A stretch of DNA of 64,000 nucleotides from Pseudomonadota bacterium (GCA_008501585.1 QQUN01000052.1:1-64000); one strand, 5' to 3'; positions 34,209 through 42,835 are shown, counted from the stretch's first letter. A program made the numbers and translations. Notes: generated from the sequence alone by a model not told the origin.

Positions 34209-34691
34209 GTGGACGCGCTGCTCACCACGCTTGAAACCAGCGCGCTGGCCACCGCGCTGAGCGGCTCGCTGTGGGTGTATCCGCTGATCAACGCGGGTCA
34301 TGTGCTGGGCGTGGCGTTGCTGGTGGGCGCCATCGTGCCCATGGATCTGCGTCTGCTGGGCGCCTGGCCCGCGGTGCCGCTGGCGCCCCTGTGCCGGGTG
34401 CTGGCCGGGTGTGCGGCGACAGGCCTCCTGATCGCCGCCGTGTGTGGCGCACTGCTCTTCGTCACCGGCGCCAGCGACTATGCGGCCTCGAGACTGTTCG
34501 TCACCAAGATGGTGGTCGTCGCGCTTGCCACCGTGAATGCCCTGGCGCTGCGCCTGAGCGGCTTTCACGCCTGTCTGCGCACGGCCGACGCGGGCCACGC
34601 CTTGCCGCGCCGCGTGCGTGTTGGCGCCGCCATCTCGCTGCTCGCCTGGCTGGTGGTGCTCGTCCTGGGGCGGCTGGTGGGCTATCGGTGA
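34209..34691 (+). CDS. four-span membrane protein (DUF6644-like)
   Basis: A 160-residue protein with about four hydrophobic spans (near 20-45, 55-80, 92-112 and 135-157). PLINAGHVLGVALLVGAIVP is conserved-looking, with a His inside the first span as in some b-type or copper-related membrane proteins. The GTG start follows the DUF6152 gene by 25 bases; such pairs are common, suggesting a joint envelope function. Family assignment is tentative. Confidence 0.7.
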   Translation: MDALLTTLETSALATALSGSLWVYPLINAGHVLGVALLVGAIVPMDLRLLGAWPAVPLAPLCRVLAGCAATGLLIAAVCGALLFVTGASDYAASRLFVTKMVVVALATVNALALRLSGFHACLRTADAGHALPRRVRVGAAISLLAWLVVLVLGRLVGYR

Positions 34692-34706
34692 CGCCTGCGG
34701 CGCCTG

Positions 34707-35402
34707 TCAGCCACGCCGCGCACACCACGCATGGATCAAACCCGCCTGATGGAACAGTACCGGGTCGTCGAAGCCGCCGTCGGCGATGATGGTCGCCACC
34801 TGCGCCGGGGGCAGGACGGCGACGTCGCGGCGGTAGGCTTCGCGCATCTGTTCAACCCCCGAACTGGGCACGCCGGCCGCGAGCAGCATGTTGTGCCAGG
34901 TGGTGAGCAGGGCGGTGTAGGCGGTCGACTCGGTATCGGCGGCGATGTCGGCGCAGGCCAGTAGCCCGCCGGGGCGGAGCCGGTCCGCCATGCTGCGGAA
35001 GAAGTCGACCCGCGCGCTGCGGTCGGTGATGAACTGCGAGACCAGGAAGCAGGTGGCGGCGTCAAACGGGGCCGGGTCGGGCAGGGTGGCGAGGTAGCCT
35101 TCGTGGAAGCTGCAGCGCGACAGGTAGCCACCGGCGTCGGCCTTGCTGCGGCAGACAGCCAGCATGGCGCCGGAGGGCTCGACGGCGGTGAAGGTCCACA
35201 TCGGGTGGCGGGTGGCGAGGGCGTTGATTTCCTCGCCCGTGCCGGCGCCCACGCACAGGATGCGCGCGTCCTCCGGCAGCCCGGCAAACACGGCGTCGAG
35301 GAGGAAGTGCAGTGCGTTGCGAATGGGCGCGGTTCTGGCCCAGCGCGTGTCGTAACCGGCGGCTTGCTGGTCGAAGATGGCTTTGAGTTCGGCAGGGTGC
35401 AT
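34707..35402 (-). CDS. class I SAM-dependent methyltransferase
   Basis: A 231-residue Rossmann-fold methyltransferase. Motif I is ILCVGAGTGEEINALA, the acidic end of strand 2 is FTAVEPSGAML, and motif post-I/II is FDAATCFLVSQFI, followed by LRPGGLLACADI. The N-terminal LKAIFDQQAAGYDTRWA is usual for small-molecule methylases of this type. It converges on the membrane protein gene with a 15-base gap. Substrate unknown; no biosynthetic cluster surrounds it. Confidence 0.87.
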   Translation of the reverse strand: MHPAELKAIFDQQAAGYDTRWARTAPIRNALHFLLDAVFAGLPEDARILCVGAGTGEEINALATRHPMWTFTAVEPSGAMLAVCRSKADAGGYLSRCSFHEGYLATLPDPAPFDAATCFLVSQFITDRSARVDFFRSMADRLRPGGLLACADIAADTESTAYTALLTTWHNMLLAAGVPSSGVEQMREAYRRDVAVLPPAQVATIIADGGFDDPVLFHQAGLIHAWCARRG

Positions 35403-35510
35403 GGTGGGGTGTCGGCACGGCGCGGGGACTGAATGCTCACAGTATGCGCCGGACGTGTGACGTTGGCATGTGGTGGCAGGAGGGGTGCTTGGCGCCGCTG
35501 CGGCAGTGGG

Positions 35511-36452
35511 TTAAAGCCGGTCGAAGCGCGCGGCCATGGCCCGTCGCAGGGCCGCATCCGGCAAGGGCCCGGTGAGCGCGCCCATGTTCTCGCGCATGTG
35601 GGCGGGCTGAGAGGTGGCGGGGATGGCGCAGGTGATGGCGGGGTGCGAGATGACGTACTTGAGGAAGACCTGCGCCCAGTTTGCGCAGCCGATCTCGGCG
35701 GCATAGCCGGGCAGCGGGTGGCTACGCACCTGGTCGAACAGGCGGCCGCCGTCGAAGGGGCGGTTGATGATCACCGCGCAGCCGTGCTCGGCAGCCAGCG
35801 GCAGCAGGCGGGTGTCGGCTTCGCGGTGGGCGAGGTTATAGGTCAGCTGTACGAAGTCGAGTGCTTCGTTGCGGATCAGCGTGGCGAGGTCGTCATGCCG
35901 CCGGCCGTGCGAGGTGGTGATGCCGAGATAGCGGATCTGCCCCTCGGCCTTCATGCGCCGCAACGTGGGCAGGTGGGCGTCCCAGTCGAGCAGGTTGTGG
36001 ATCTGCATAAGATCGAAACGCGGCACGCCCCACAGGTCGCGCGAGCGGGCCATCTGCTGTTCGCCCAGCCATTGGCCGGGCGTCCACACCTTGGTGGCCG
36101 AGAACAGCGCCTCGGCGCCGGGGCTTTGCGGCAGCAGCTCGCCCAGCACGGCCTCGGCGCTGCCGTACATGGGGGATGAGTCGATGAGCCGGCCGCCGGC
36201 GGCGAAGAAGGCCTGCAGCACCTGCCAGCGGGTGGTGAGCGCGGCGCTGGGGGTCGGGGATGGCCCGCGTGCCACATCGAAGGTGATCCAGGTGCCCATG
36301 CCGATGGCGGGCAGGCGTTCGCCGCTGGCGGGGATGGGGCGGGTGTGCAGGTGTGGGGCGGCAGCCAGCCGGCCTGGCATGCCCAGGCGGCTGGCCAGTG
36401 CCACCGCGAGAAGCCGGCGCCGGCCGGGGTTGATGAGGGGCTTGGGCGGCAT
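35511..36452 (-). CDS. aldo/keto reductase with twin-arginine-like leader
   Basis: A 313-residue aldo/keto reductase. After the leader: [31 protein letters not shown] with the catalytic Asp and Tyr, ALFSATKVW with the Lys, and [10 protein letters not shown] with the His. The start [20 protein letters not shown] is Arg-rich with RRRLL, resembling a twin-arginine export signal, which fits a folded NADPH enzyme exported to the periplasm; the exact consensus is imperfect. It is 46 bases downstream of the TIR-domain gene on the same strand. Substrate unknown. Confidence 0.85.
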   Translation of the reverse strand: MPPKPLINPGRRRLLAVALASRLGMPGRLAAAPHLHTRPIPASGERLPAIGMGTWITFDVARGPSPTPSAALTTRWQVLQAFFAAGGRLIDSSPMYGSAEAVLGELLPQSPGAEALFSATKVWTPGQWLGEQQMARSRDLWGVPRFDLMQIHNLLDWDAHLPTLRRMKAEGQIRYLGITTSHGRRHDDLATLIRNEALDFVQLTYNLAHREADTRLLPLAAEHGCAVIINRPFDGGRLFDQVRSHPLPGYAAEIGCANWAQVFLKYVISHPAITCAIPATSQPAHMRENMGALTGPLPDAALRRAMAARFDRL

Positions 36453-36498
36453 GCGGTGTCCCGTGTCGTGTGAGCGGGCGCGGCTTGGGGGCGGGGCC

Positions 36499-37068
36499 TT
36501 ACTTCGGCCGCCAGGCGCTGGTGAGTGAGTCAAGCCAGGCGAGGTAGAGCTTCATCGGGCCGTTGGCCATGAACTCGGTCGCGACCTCGGGCTGGCCGAA
36601 TTCGGGGGCCTTGTTCGCGGTGATCCCGGCCAGATCCTGCATGGCGCGGAGGTCGGCCGGGCGCACGGCGGCGGCGCGGGCCTCGCCGAGCAGCGCGTCG
36701 AGGCGCACCTGTGCGGTGGCCGGCGACAGGGCTTCGTACAGGTGCAGGTACTCCTGCGCCGCCTTGGCGCGCAGCGCACGCTGGGTGAACGGCCAGAGCA
36801 CCGCCCGGCCGATGACGCCATGGGCCAGACCGAGTTCCCAGGGCATCCAGCGGGAGTTGACCGAGGCCTCGGAAAAGGCAAAGACCAGCAGCCGACACTG
36901 GCGCAGGCGGTCGACGAGGCGATCGGCCAGGGCGCGGTCCGGCAGTTGCGAGAGGGCGGCGTCCTTGAAATCGACATAGACCGTAAAGCCCCAGCCTTCG
37001 AGGCGCTTGACCAGGGTGCGTGCGCGGGCTTCGTCCTGGTGGGCGTGCGAGAGGAAGATGTCGAACAT
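36499..37068 (-). CDS. TIR-domain protein, solitary
   Basis: A 189-residue protein. The first 115 residues form a TIR domain: FDIFLSHAHQDEARARTLVK (box 1), WGFTVYVDFKDAA, LVFAFSEASVNSRWMPWELG with candidate catalytic Glu78. This Glu and the S-x-W-x-x-x-E pattern suggest possible NAD-cleaving activity. The last 75 residues are helical and unassigned. No STAND, SIR2-SLOG or other usual partner is adjacent; an aldo/keto reductase gene follows. The start at the box-1 Met is preferred because it opens the domain. GC content matches the background. Defence or signalling role inferred from the fold. Confidence 0.82.
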   Translation of the reverse strand: MFDIFLSHAHQDEARARTLVKRLEGWGFTVYVDFKDAALSQLPDRALADRLVDRLRQCRLLVFAFSEASVNSRWMPWELGLAHGVIGRAVLWPFTQRALRAKAAQEYLHLYEALSPATAQVRLDALLGEARAAAVRPADLRAMQDLAGITANKAPEFGQPEVATEFMANGPMKLYLAWLDSLTSAWRPK

Positions 37069-37156
37069 GGCGGCCGTCCTGTGGGGCGCCCGGCGGAGGG
37101 CGTCGTGTTCACTATAGACAGCGGGGGTGGCGTGGCGGGCTGCGCGGTCCGACGGT

Positions 37157-37196
37157 AAAAAAGCCAAGGCCCGCTGGGCGCGGGCCTTGGCTTTGT
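37157..37196 (-). terminator. orphan intrinsic terminator between divergent genes
   Basis: AAAGCCAAGGCCCGC and GCGGGCCTTGGCTTT form a perfect 15-base stem with a five-base loop; on the minus strand a run of six T follows. Both flanking genes point away from it, so no known transcript ends here. An unannotated leftward RNA starting in 37200-37400 would explain it. The rest of this 350-base gap shows nothing else recognisable. Confidence 0.7.
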
Positions 37197-37418
37197 GGCT
37201 GAGCCGGTTCGGCGGGTGTTGAACGGGCGCATGACATTTCGGGTTGAAATGCGATCTTCACGCACGGCGGCGGGGTGGGCCTGGGGGCCGGCGGCGGGTG
37301 GCTGCCGGTGTCCGTGTTGATCTGTTGGATGCATTTGACCTGAAAGCGCGCCATCTGAAAAACACTGAATCAAGATGGATGTATCGTGAAACGCGATGGC
37401 TGTGTAGGATGGCGCGCT

Positions 37419-38357
37419 ATGGAACTGCGCCAGCTGCGTTACTTCTCCGCCATTGCCAAGCACGGCAGCTTTTCGAAAGCGGCCGAGCAGGTGTTCGTGG
37501 CGCAGTCGGCGCTGAGCCACCAGGTGGCGTTGCTGGAGGACGAGCTCGGTGCCCGGCTGCTGCACCGTTCGCGTCGTGGGGTGGAGCTGACCGAGGCGGG
37601 GCGCATCTTCCTGGCGCATGCGAGCGCCATCCTGCGCCAGGTGGACGATGCGAAAGCCAGCGTGATGAACGCCGCTGGCGAGCCAAGCGGCAAGGTGGTG
37701 TTCGGTGTGCCGCACAGCGCGTCGAACGCGCTGGCGCTGCCCCTGCTTCAGGCGGTGCAGCGTGCTTTGCCCAAGGTGGAACTGGAGCTGACCGAGGAGC
37801 TGACCGGCAACCTGGTGCCGCAGCTGCGCAGCGGGCAGATCAACCTTGCGGTGTTGTTCGATGACGGCACGCTGGGTGAGTTCGAGCAGACGCCCCTGCT
37901 CGACGAGCACTTGTCGCTGATCTCGCCGGCCACCGCGGCGGACCGCCCACTGGCGGCGGTGAGCCTGAAGCAGGCGCTGGCCCTGCCGTTGATTTTGCCG
38001 GCCCACCCGCACGGGGTGCGCCCGATCATCGAGTCGGCAGCGCGCGCCCATGGCCTGCCGGCGCCCAATGTGGTGGCCGACATCAGCTCGATCAGCATCC
38101 TGCGCACGACGATGCTGGCCGGCATGGGGCACACCTTGCTGCCGGTGATGCCGTTGCAGCATGACCTGGCCAGCGGCGCGCTGTGTGCGGTGCCGGTGGC
38201 GCCGGTGCTGTCGCGCCGGCTGATGCTCTGCGCGTCGCGGCATATTCCGCTGTCGGCGGCGGCGATGGCCGTGTCGCAGCTGACGGTGGCGCTGACGCAA
38301 ACCCTGTGCGCCGAGGGCGCGTGGCCGGGCTCGGCACGGATTGCCGAGTCGCCCTGA
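37419..38357 (+). CDS. LysR-family transcriptional regulator (Nac/CbbR-like)
   Basis: A 312-residue LysR protein. MELRQLRYFSAIAKHGSFSK, then AAEQVFVAQSALSHQVALLE is a canonical start and HTH, close to the Nac/Cbl type. The effector domain carries GKVVFGVPHSASNAL. The internal ATG opening MELRQL was preferred over one 11 codons upstream. The arms CCATCT and AGATGG, 16 bases apart and about 40 bases before the start, could form an operator. It converges on a haloacid dehalogenase gene (3-base gap). Effector unknown. Confidence 0.88.
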   Translation: MELRQLRYFSAIAKHGSFSKAAEQVFVAQSALSHQVALLEDELGARLLHRSRRGVELTEAGRIFLAHASAILRQVDDAKASVMNAAGEPSGKVVFGVPHSASNALALPLLQAVQRALPKVELELTEELTGNLVPQLRSGQINLAVLFDDGTLGEFEQTPLLDEHLSLISPATAADRPLAAVSLKQALALPLILPAHPHGVRPIIESAARAHGLPAPNVVADISSISILRTTMLAGMGHTLLPVMPLQHDLASGALCAVPVAPVLSRRLMLCASRHIPLSAAAMAVSQLTVALTQTLCAEGAWPGSARIAESP

Positions 38358-38360
38358 GGC

Positions 38361-39059
38361 TCAGCCGCCGCGCCAGCGCTGGATGATCAGCTCGGCCAGT
38401 TCGGTCAGCTGCGGTGCGCTCAGTTCGGGCGCCGGCAGCTTGGCGGCTGGCAGCATGGCGTTGTCCGGCCGGGTGAGCAGCGCGCCGTGGCAGCCGGCGG
38501 CCTGGGCGCCCACGGTATCCCACAGATGGCAGGCGACGAGGCACAGGTCGGACATGGCGACGCCGAGCTGATCGGCGACCAGCCGGTAAGTCTCGGGCGC
38601 CGGCTTGAACTTCTGCACCGCCTCGACACTGAAGGATCGCTCGAAGAAGCCGCAGATCCCGGCGCGTTCGAGCGGTGTCGGCGAGCCGCTGCTGGCCGAG
38701 TTGGTCAGCGTCACCATGCGGAAGCCGGCCTCGCGCAGGCGGGTGAGTGCGGGGACGACATCGGGGTGGGCCGGCATGCTGCCCATGCGGGCCTTGAGCT
38801 CGTCGATGTCGCCGTCGGCGAGGGCAACGCCCCGCGTGGTGGCGAGCATGTGCAGGGTGCCGATGCCGAGTGTGCCAAACGGGGTGTACAACCCGGACAG
38901 CGTCAGCGTCTGTGAGTAGAGGATGAGCTGCGCGAACCATGTCCGCAGCACGGCAGGGTCGCCGAAAACGCGTGCGAACAGGGGCTCGAGCGTGGTGATG
39001 TCGAGCAGGGTCTCGTTGACGTCGAAGACGAGGATCGGGCGCGGGGTGTGGTGGGGCAT
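38361..39059 (-). CDS. HAD-family haloacid dehalogenase, type II
   Basis: A 232-residue HAD hydrolase of the (S)-2-haloacid dehalogenase group, which replaces halogen by hydroxyl with inversion. Nucleophile Asp is in LVFDVNETLLD; motif II is TLTNSASSGS; motif III Lys is in VEAVQKFKPAPETY; the final acidic motif is replaced by LVACHLWDTVGAQ, as is usual in this subgroup. The start is set at the Met opening the HAD domain, with GGAG about eight bases upstream. Physiological substrate may be non-halogenated. Confidence 0.88.
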   Translation of the reverse strand: MPHHTPRPILVFDVNETLLDITTLEPLFARVFGDPAVLRTWFAQLILYSQTLTLSGLYTPFGTLGIGTLHMLATTRGVALADGDIDELKARMGSMPAHPDVVPALTRLREAGFRMVTLTNSASSGSPTPLERAGICGFFERSFSVEAVQKFKPAPETYRLVADQLGVAMSDLCLVACHLWDTVGAQAAGCHGALLTRPDNAMLPAAKLPAPELSAPQLTELAELIIQRWRGG

Positions 39060-39242
39060 GGGATCTCCTTCGCGGGCGGCGGTCCGGCCGGTCCAGTGTA
39101 ACCGTCCGGTCGGTGCGGGGGCGGCGCCAAGTGTGTATCCAGCGTATCGAGAGAAACGACCCCGGCGGGAATTCCGGCCGCCCTTGCGGGCGTCTACAGT
39201 TAACGCATTCACCGCCTGCGGGCGATGTCACCGGAGTTGCCA

Positions 39243-39665
39243 ATGCGCCATCTTGCGATCGATGTGGGGCCCCATCGTTTTGTGGCCCGGCTGGAAGAAG
39301 CGGCCGCGCCGAAGACCTGCGCGGCCTTCATGGCGCTGCTGCCCTTTGCCAACCAGGCGATCCATTCGCGCTGGAGCGGCGAGGCGGTGTGGGTGCCGCT
39401 GGGCGATTTCGATACCGGACTGGGTTTCGAGAACCACACCAGCCACCCCTCGCGCGGCGATGTGCTGCTCTATCCGGGCGGGTTTTCCGAAACCGAGATC
39501 CTGTTCGCCTATGGCAGCAGCTGCTTCGCCAGCAAGATGGGGCAGTTGGCCGGCAACCACTTCCTGACCGTGGTCGAGGGGGGCGAGCAGCTGATGGCGA
39601 TGGGGCGCCGGGTGTTGTGGCAGGGGGCGCAGCCGATCCGGTTCAGCGACCTGGGCGAGCGGTGA
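39243..39665 (+). CDS. DUF3830 protein (cyclophilin-like fold)
   Basis: A 140-residue protein with the DUF3830 pattern: a short strand FVARLEEAAAPKTCAAF, LPFANQAIHSRWSGEAVWVP, and ETEILFAYGSSCFASKMGQL followed by AGNHF. The fold is cyclophilin-like; neighbours elsewhere suggest roles in amino-acid or cyclic-amide metabolism, but activity is unproven. GGAG is seven bases before the chosen ATG. Followed after 26 bases by the HbpS/GlcG gene, probably in one transcript. Confidence 0.85.
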   Translation: MRHLAIDVGPHRFVARLEEAAAPKTCAAFMALLPFANQAIHSRWSGEAVWVPLGDFDTGLGFENHTSHPSRGDVLLYPGGFSETEILFAYGSSCFASKMGQLAGNHFLTVVEGGEQLMAMGRRVLWQGAQPIRFSDLGER

Positions 39666-39691
39666 GCGACGAGAACACGGGGGAACACATC

Positions 39692-40096
39692 ATGAAAACG
39701 ATTCGCATGCTGACGCTCGATGACGTCAAGCGTATTGCCGCGGCGGCCGAGGCCGAAGCCGTGGCCAAGCAGTGGGCGGTGAGCATCGCCGTGTGCGATG
39801 CCGGCGGCCACGCGCTGTGGCTGCAACGCATGGACGGCGCGCCGCTGATGAGCGCCGCGGTGGCGCCCGAAAAGGCGCGCACCTGCGTGCTCACCGGCAA
39901 GCCCAGCAAGGTGTTCGAGGACATGGTCAACACCGGCCGCATCGCCGCCCTGTCGATGCCGGTGGTGCCGCTCGAAGGCGGCGAGCCGATCGTGGTCGAG
40001 GGGGTGGTGATCGGGGCCGTTGGCGTCTCCGGCGTCACGGCCGGTGAGGACGCCCAGGTGGCACGGGTCGGCGTGGCTGCGTTGGGCAGCACGTGA
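39692..40096 (+). CDS. HbpS/GlcG-family protein
   Basis: A 134-residue protein of the GlcG/HbpS group. Seen: LTLDDVKRIAAAAEAEAVAK, VSIAVCDAGGHALWLQRMDG, APEKARTCVLTGKPS and IGAVGVSGVTAGEDAQVA. HbpS binds haem and iron in Streptomyces; GlcG relatives sit in glycolate clusters; several are cofactor- or aromatics-linked. A precise role cannot be set here. A GGGGGA-like site precedes the ATG. A REP-like palindrome follows. Confidence 0.85.
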   Translation: MKTIRMLTLDDVKRIAAAAEAEAVAKQWAVSIAVCDAGGHALWLQRMDGAPLMSAAVAPEKARTCVLTGKPSKVFEDMVNTGRIAALSMPVVPLEGGEPIVVEGVVIGAVGVSGVTAGEDAQVARVGVAALGST

Positions 40097-40111
40097 TAAG
40101 GCGGCGCGAGG

Positions 40112-40199
40112 CGTAGGACGGATAAGCCGAAGGCGCATCCGCCAAACACCGCCTCGATGGGGCACCGAAGGCGGATGCGCTGCGCTTATCCGCCCTACG
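40112..40199. repeat. REP/BIME-like palindromic pair
   Basis: Two facing palindromes, GTAGG(A/G)CGGATAAGC...GCATCCGCC, enclose a spacer very like that of the copy near 12.3 kb (CAACGCC...CGATG.GGCACCGA). The element fills the gap between the HbpS/GlcG gene and paaY, which converge. Confidence 0.75.
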
Positions 40200-40225
40200 A
40201 TTGCGTCGTCCGACGCCGGGTGGGT

Positions 40226-40834
40226 TCAGCCGCCTTTCTTGAGGTCCACCAGCGGCACCACGCTGTCGTCGAACCTGAGCCGTTCGCGGCCCGGCTCCAT
40301 CTCGGTGAGCGGCGCACAGGGCTTGAGCGTGGCCAGGCAGCGCTCGGTCAGCTCCTGGTAGGTTCGGGTGCCGTCGCTCTTCCAGGCAATCTCCTGCTCG
40401 GACAGCTCGCGCATCACCTTGGCCGGCATGCCGGCCACGAGGTGGCGGGCGGGCAGCACCATGCCGGCCTTCACAAAGGCGCAGGCGGCGACGATGGTGG
40501 CTTCGCCAACCACGGCATTGTCCATGACCACGGCGTTCATGCCGATCAGTGCGTTCCGGCCCACGCGGCAGCCGTGCAGCACGGCGCCGTGGCCGACATG
40601 GCCGTCTTCTTCGATCACCGTGTCGGTGCCGGGAAAGCCGTGCATCACGCAGGTGTCCTGCACATTCGAGCCGGCTTCGAGCACGATGCGGCCGAAGTCG
40701 CCGCGCAGCGAGGCGAGCGGGGCGACGTAGCAGTGCGGGCCGATGATGACGTCGCCGATCAGCACGGCATCGGGATGCACGAAGGCGGTGGGGTGGATGA
40801 CCGGCTTGAGGCCGTCGATTTCATAGCAGGGCAT
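40226..40834 (-). CDS. paaY: PaaY, gamma-carbonic-anhydrase-fold thioesterase
   Basis: A 202-residue left-handed beta-helix protein of hexapeptide repeats. [40 protein letters not shown] and [11 protein letters not shown] carry the three metal His positions of gamma-carbonic anhydrases. PaaY hydrolyses ring-hydroxylated CoA thioesters, in particular 2-hydroxycyclohepta-1,4,6-triene-1-carboxyl-CoA, a dead-end of the pathway. It ends the leftward arm of the paa cluster, 82 bases behind paaN with a hairpin between. The extended C-terminus ([16 protein letters not shown]) is typical of PaaY. Confidence 0.92.
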   Translation of the reverse strand: MPCYEIDGLKPVIHPTAFVHPDAVLIGDVIIGPHCYVAPLASLRGDFGRIVLEAGSNVQDTCVMHGFPGTDTVIEEDGHVGHGAVLHGCRVGRNALIGMNAVVMDNAVVGEATIVAACAFVKAGMVLPARHLVAGMPAKVMRELSEQEIAWKSDGTRTYQELTERCLATLKPCAPLTEMEPGRERLRFDDSVVPLVDLKKGG

Positions 40835-40845
40835 GGTGGGATCTC

Positions 40846-40912
40846 GTGATGGGCGGTGATGGGGTGATCCGGTGATGGGTGATCGGCATCCAATCACCCC
40901 ATCACCCATCAC
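40846..40912. repeat. palindrome built from GTGATGGG repeats between paaN and paaY
   Basis: GTGATGGGCGGTGATGGGGT pairs with ACCCCATCACCCATCAC; a third GTGATGGG lies in the loop. The paaN stop is four bases away. It would form a strong hairpin in the paaN-paaY transcript, perhaps reducing paaY expression relative to paaN. Confidence 0.6.
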
Positions 40913-40915
40913 GAC

Positions 40916-42583
40916 TTACTCAGCGACGTGATAACGGCGCTGAATCACACGGAAGCGGTTGGCGACAAAGGCCGCGTCCGAGTAGCTGGCGTTGGCCGAG
41001 GGGTTGGCGCCAGTGCCGTGGTAATCGGAGAAGGCTGCCGACTGATTCACGAACACGCCGCCGGTGAGGTTGATCGACAGCGCCACGCCGGCGCGCAGCG
41101 TGGCGTCGGTCATGGCGTCGATGACGTCCTGCCTGGTCGAATACAGGCCGACGGTGAGGGCGCCGTGTTCCTTAACGATGCGCTCGGACAAGGCGATGGC
41201 CGCTGCGCCATCAGCCACCTTGACGACGAAGCTGATCGGGCCGAAGCGCTCTTCCATGTAGCTCTTTTCGTCCGCCGCGTCGCAGGTCAGCAGTACCGGG
41301 GTGTGTACCTCGGCGTCGGGGAACTGCGGATGCACCAGTTTTTTCGAGTCGAGCACGATCTTGCCGTGTGCGCCGGCTTCGTTGATGCGGTCGACCGTGG
41401 CGTCGGACTGAATGGCGCCGAGCACCGCGGTGGCGACGTTGATGTCGCCGAGGAATTTCTCGATTGCCGCGCCGAGATCATGCGCCACCTCGTCGAAACT
41501 CTTGTGGCCATGGTCGGTGTCTATGCCGCCGGCCGGCACCAGGATGGCCTGGGTGGTGGTGCACATCTGGCCCGAGTACAGGCTGAGCGTGAAGGCCAGG
41601 TTGCGCAGCATGGCCTTGTAGTTGTCGGTCGATTCGATGACCACGTTATTCACGCCGGCCAGCTCGGCATACACCTGGGCCTGGCGGGCGTTATCGAGCA
41701 GCCACTGGCCGAAGACGTTGCTGCCGGTGAAGTCGATGGACTTGACCGCCGGGTGGGTGGCCAGCGCCTGGGTGTCGGCGCGCTTGTCGACCACGGCCAG
41801 GCTGATCAGGTTGGGGTCGAGGCCGGCCTCGACCAGTACCTCGCGCGCGATGCGCACGGTGATGGCGGCGGGCAGGATGGCGTTGCTGTGCGGCTTGACG
41901 ATCACCGGGTTGCCGGTGGCCAGCGCGGCGAACACGCCGGGGTAGGTGTTCCAGGTGGGGAAGGTGCCGCAGCCGATCACCAGCGCCACGCCGCGGCCGA
42001 CGATCTCGAAATGCTTCTTCATCACCAGCGGCGGGTTCTTGCCCTGCGGCTTGTTCCAGATGGCCTCGGGCACGACGCGCGACTGCTCGTCCCAAGCGTA
42101 GGCCACGGCTTCGAGGCCGCGGTCCTGGGCATGCGGGCCGCCGGCCTGGAAGGCCATCATCCAGCCCTGGCCGGTGGTGAGCATCACGGCATGGGCGATC
42201 TCGAAACTGCGCTTGTTGAGCCGGTCGAGGATCTCCAGGCACACGCCGGTGCGCCCGGCGGCACCGAGCTTCTGCCAGGCGGGCATGGCGGCCTGGGCCG
42301 CGGCGATCAGCGCCTCGGTGTCGCACACCGGGTAGCTGACGTTCAGCGGCACGCCATAGGGCGAGCGCTCGGTGGCGCTCCAGCCGCGCTGGCCGGGCTG
42401 GTCGAGCATGAACTCGCGGCCGACGCAGGCGTCGATGGCGGCCTTGCCGTCGGCGTCGGCGGTTTCGCCATAGACGCGCGGGCTGGGCATTTCATTGAAC
42501 GGCGTCCAGTAGGCACGCGAGCGGATGGCGCCGAGCGCCTGTTCCAGGGTGGCCTGGTGCTTCTCGAACAGCGGGTGCGACAT
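40916..42583 (-). CDS. paaN: PaaN, aldehyde dehydrogenase of phenylacetate ring opening
   Basis: A 555-residue aldehyde-dehydrogenase-superfamily protein of the PaaN type. VMKKHFEIVGRGVALVIGCG, FPTWNTYPGVFAALATGNPV, STHPAV-like HPAVKSIDFTGSNVFG, and the catalytic-Cys segment LYSGQMCTTTQAILVP are seen. It probably oxidises the open-chain 3-oxo-5,6-dehydrosuberyl-CoA semialdehyde. Unlike PaaZ there is no C-terminal MaoC hydratase domain, so the ring-hydrolysing activity must be a separate protein. AAGGAG precedes the ATG. It is divergent from paaG with a palindromic operator between. Confidence 0.9.
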   Translation of the reverse strand: MSHPLFEKHQATLEQALGAIRSRAYWTPFNEMPSPRVYGETADADGKAAIDACVGREFMLDQPGQRGWSATERSPYGVPLNVSYPVCDTEALIAAAQAAMPAWQKLGAAGRTGVCLEILDRLNKRSFEIAHAVMLTTGQGWMMAFQAGGPHAQDRGLEAVAYAWDEQSRVVPEAIWNKPQGKNPPLVMKKHFEIVGRGVALVIGCGTFPTWNTYPGVFAALATGNPVIVKPHSNAILPAAITVRIAREVLVEAGLDPNLISLAVVDKRADTQALATHPAVKSIDFTGSNVFGQWLLDNARQAQVYAELAGVNNVVIESTDNYKAMLRNLAFTLSLYSGQMCTTTQAILVPAGGIDTDHGHKSFDEVAHDLGAAIEKFLGDINVATAVLGAIQSDATVDRINEAGAHGKIVLDSKKLVHPQFPDAEVHTPVLLTCDAADEKSYMEERFGPISFVVKVADGAAAIALSERIVKEHGALTVGLYSTRQDVIDAMTDATLRAGVALSINLTGGVFVNQSAAFSDYHGTGANPSANASYSDAAFVANRFRVIQRRYHVAE

Positions 42584-42685
42584 GGTGTCTCCTTCAGGGC
42601 GGCGGCCTGGCACGGCCCCTCGGCGGGGCGTGTCGGCCGTTTTTTGATCCGGGACTTGCTTTTTTGACGTAGATCAATTTTACTG

Positions 42686-42705
42686 TTGATCGACCGGTCG
42701 GTCAA
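42686..42705. promoter_or_regulatory. TetR-type palindrome, candidate PaaR operator
   Basis: TTGATCGACCGGTCGGTCAA is a 20-base palindrome with one mismatched pair. It lies 102 bases before paaN and 130 before paaG, in the divergent control region. ACCGACCGGTCGGT-like cores are usual for TetR-family regulators. paaR, a TetR gene, is in the same cluster. Confidence 0.65.
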
Positions 42706-42835
42706 ACAAAGAAAAAAGCCTGACACCGACCGCCGCAGTATAGGTTGCCGAACGCACGCTGCCGAGCAGGCCGCGACGCGAGCGGTGGAGGAGACACCCG
42801 CCCGGGCCCCGGCCCGGACGACCAAGGACGACGCC

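Noticed and set aside
27168-37068. Thoeris-like reading of the SIR2 and TIR genes as one system
   Set aside because: ThsA carries SIR2 fused to SLOG, which is absent. The TIR gene is 7.5 kb away across housekeeping genes, on the opposite strand and with different base composition.
40916-42583. Annotation as bifunctional PaaZ
   Set aside because: The protein ends after the dehydrogenase domain; the C-terminal MaoC hydratase domain of PaaZ is missing.
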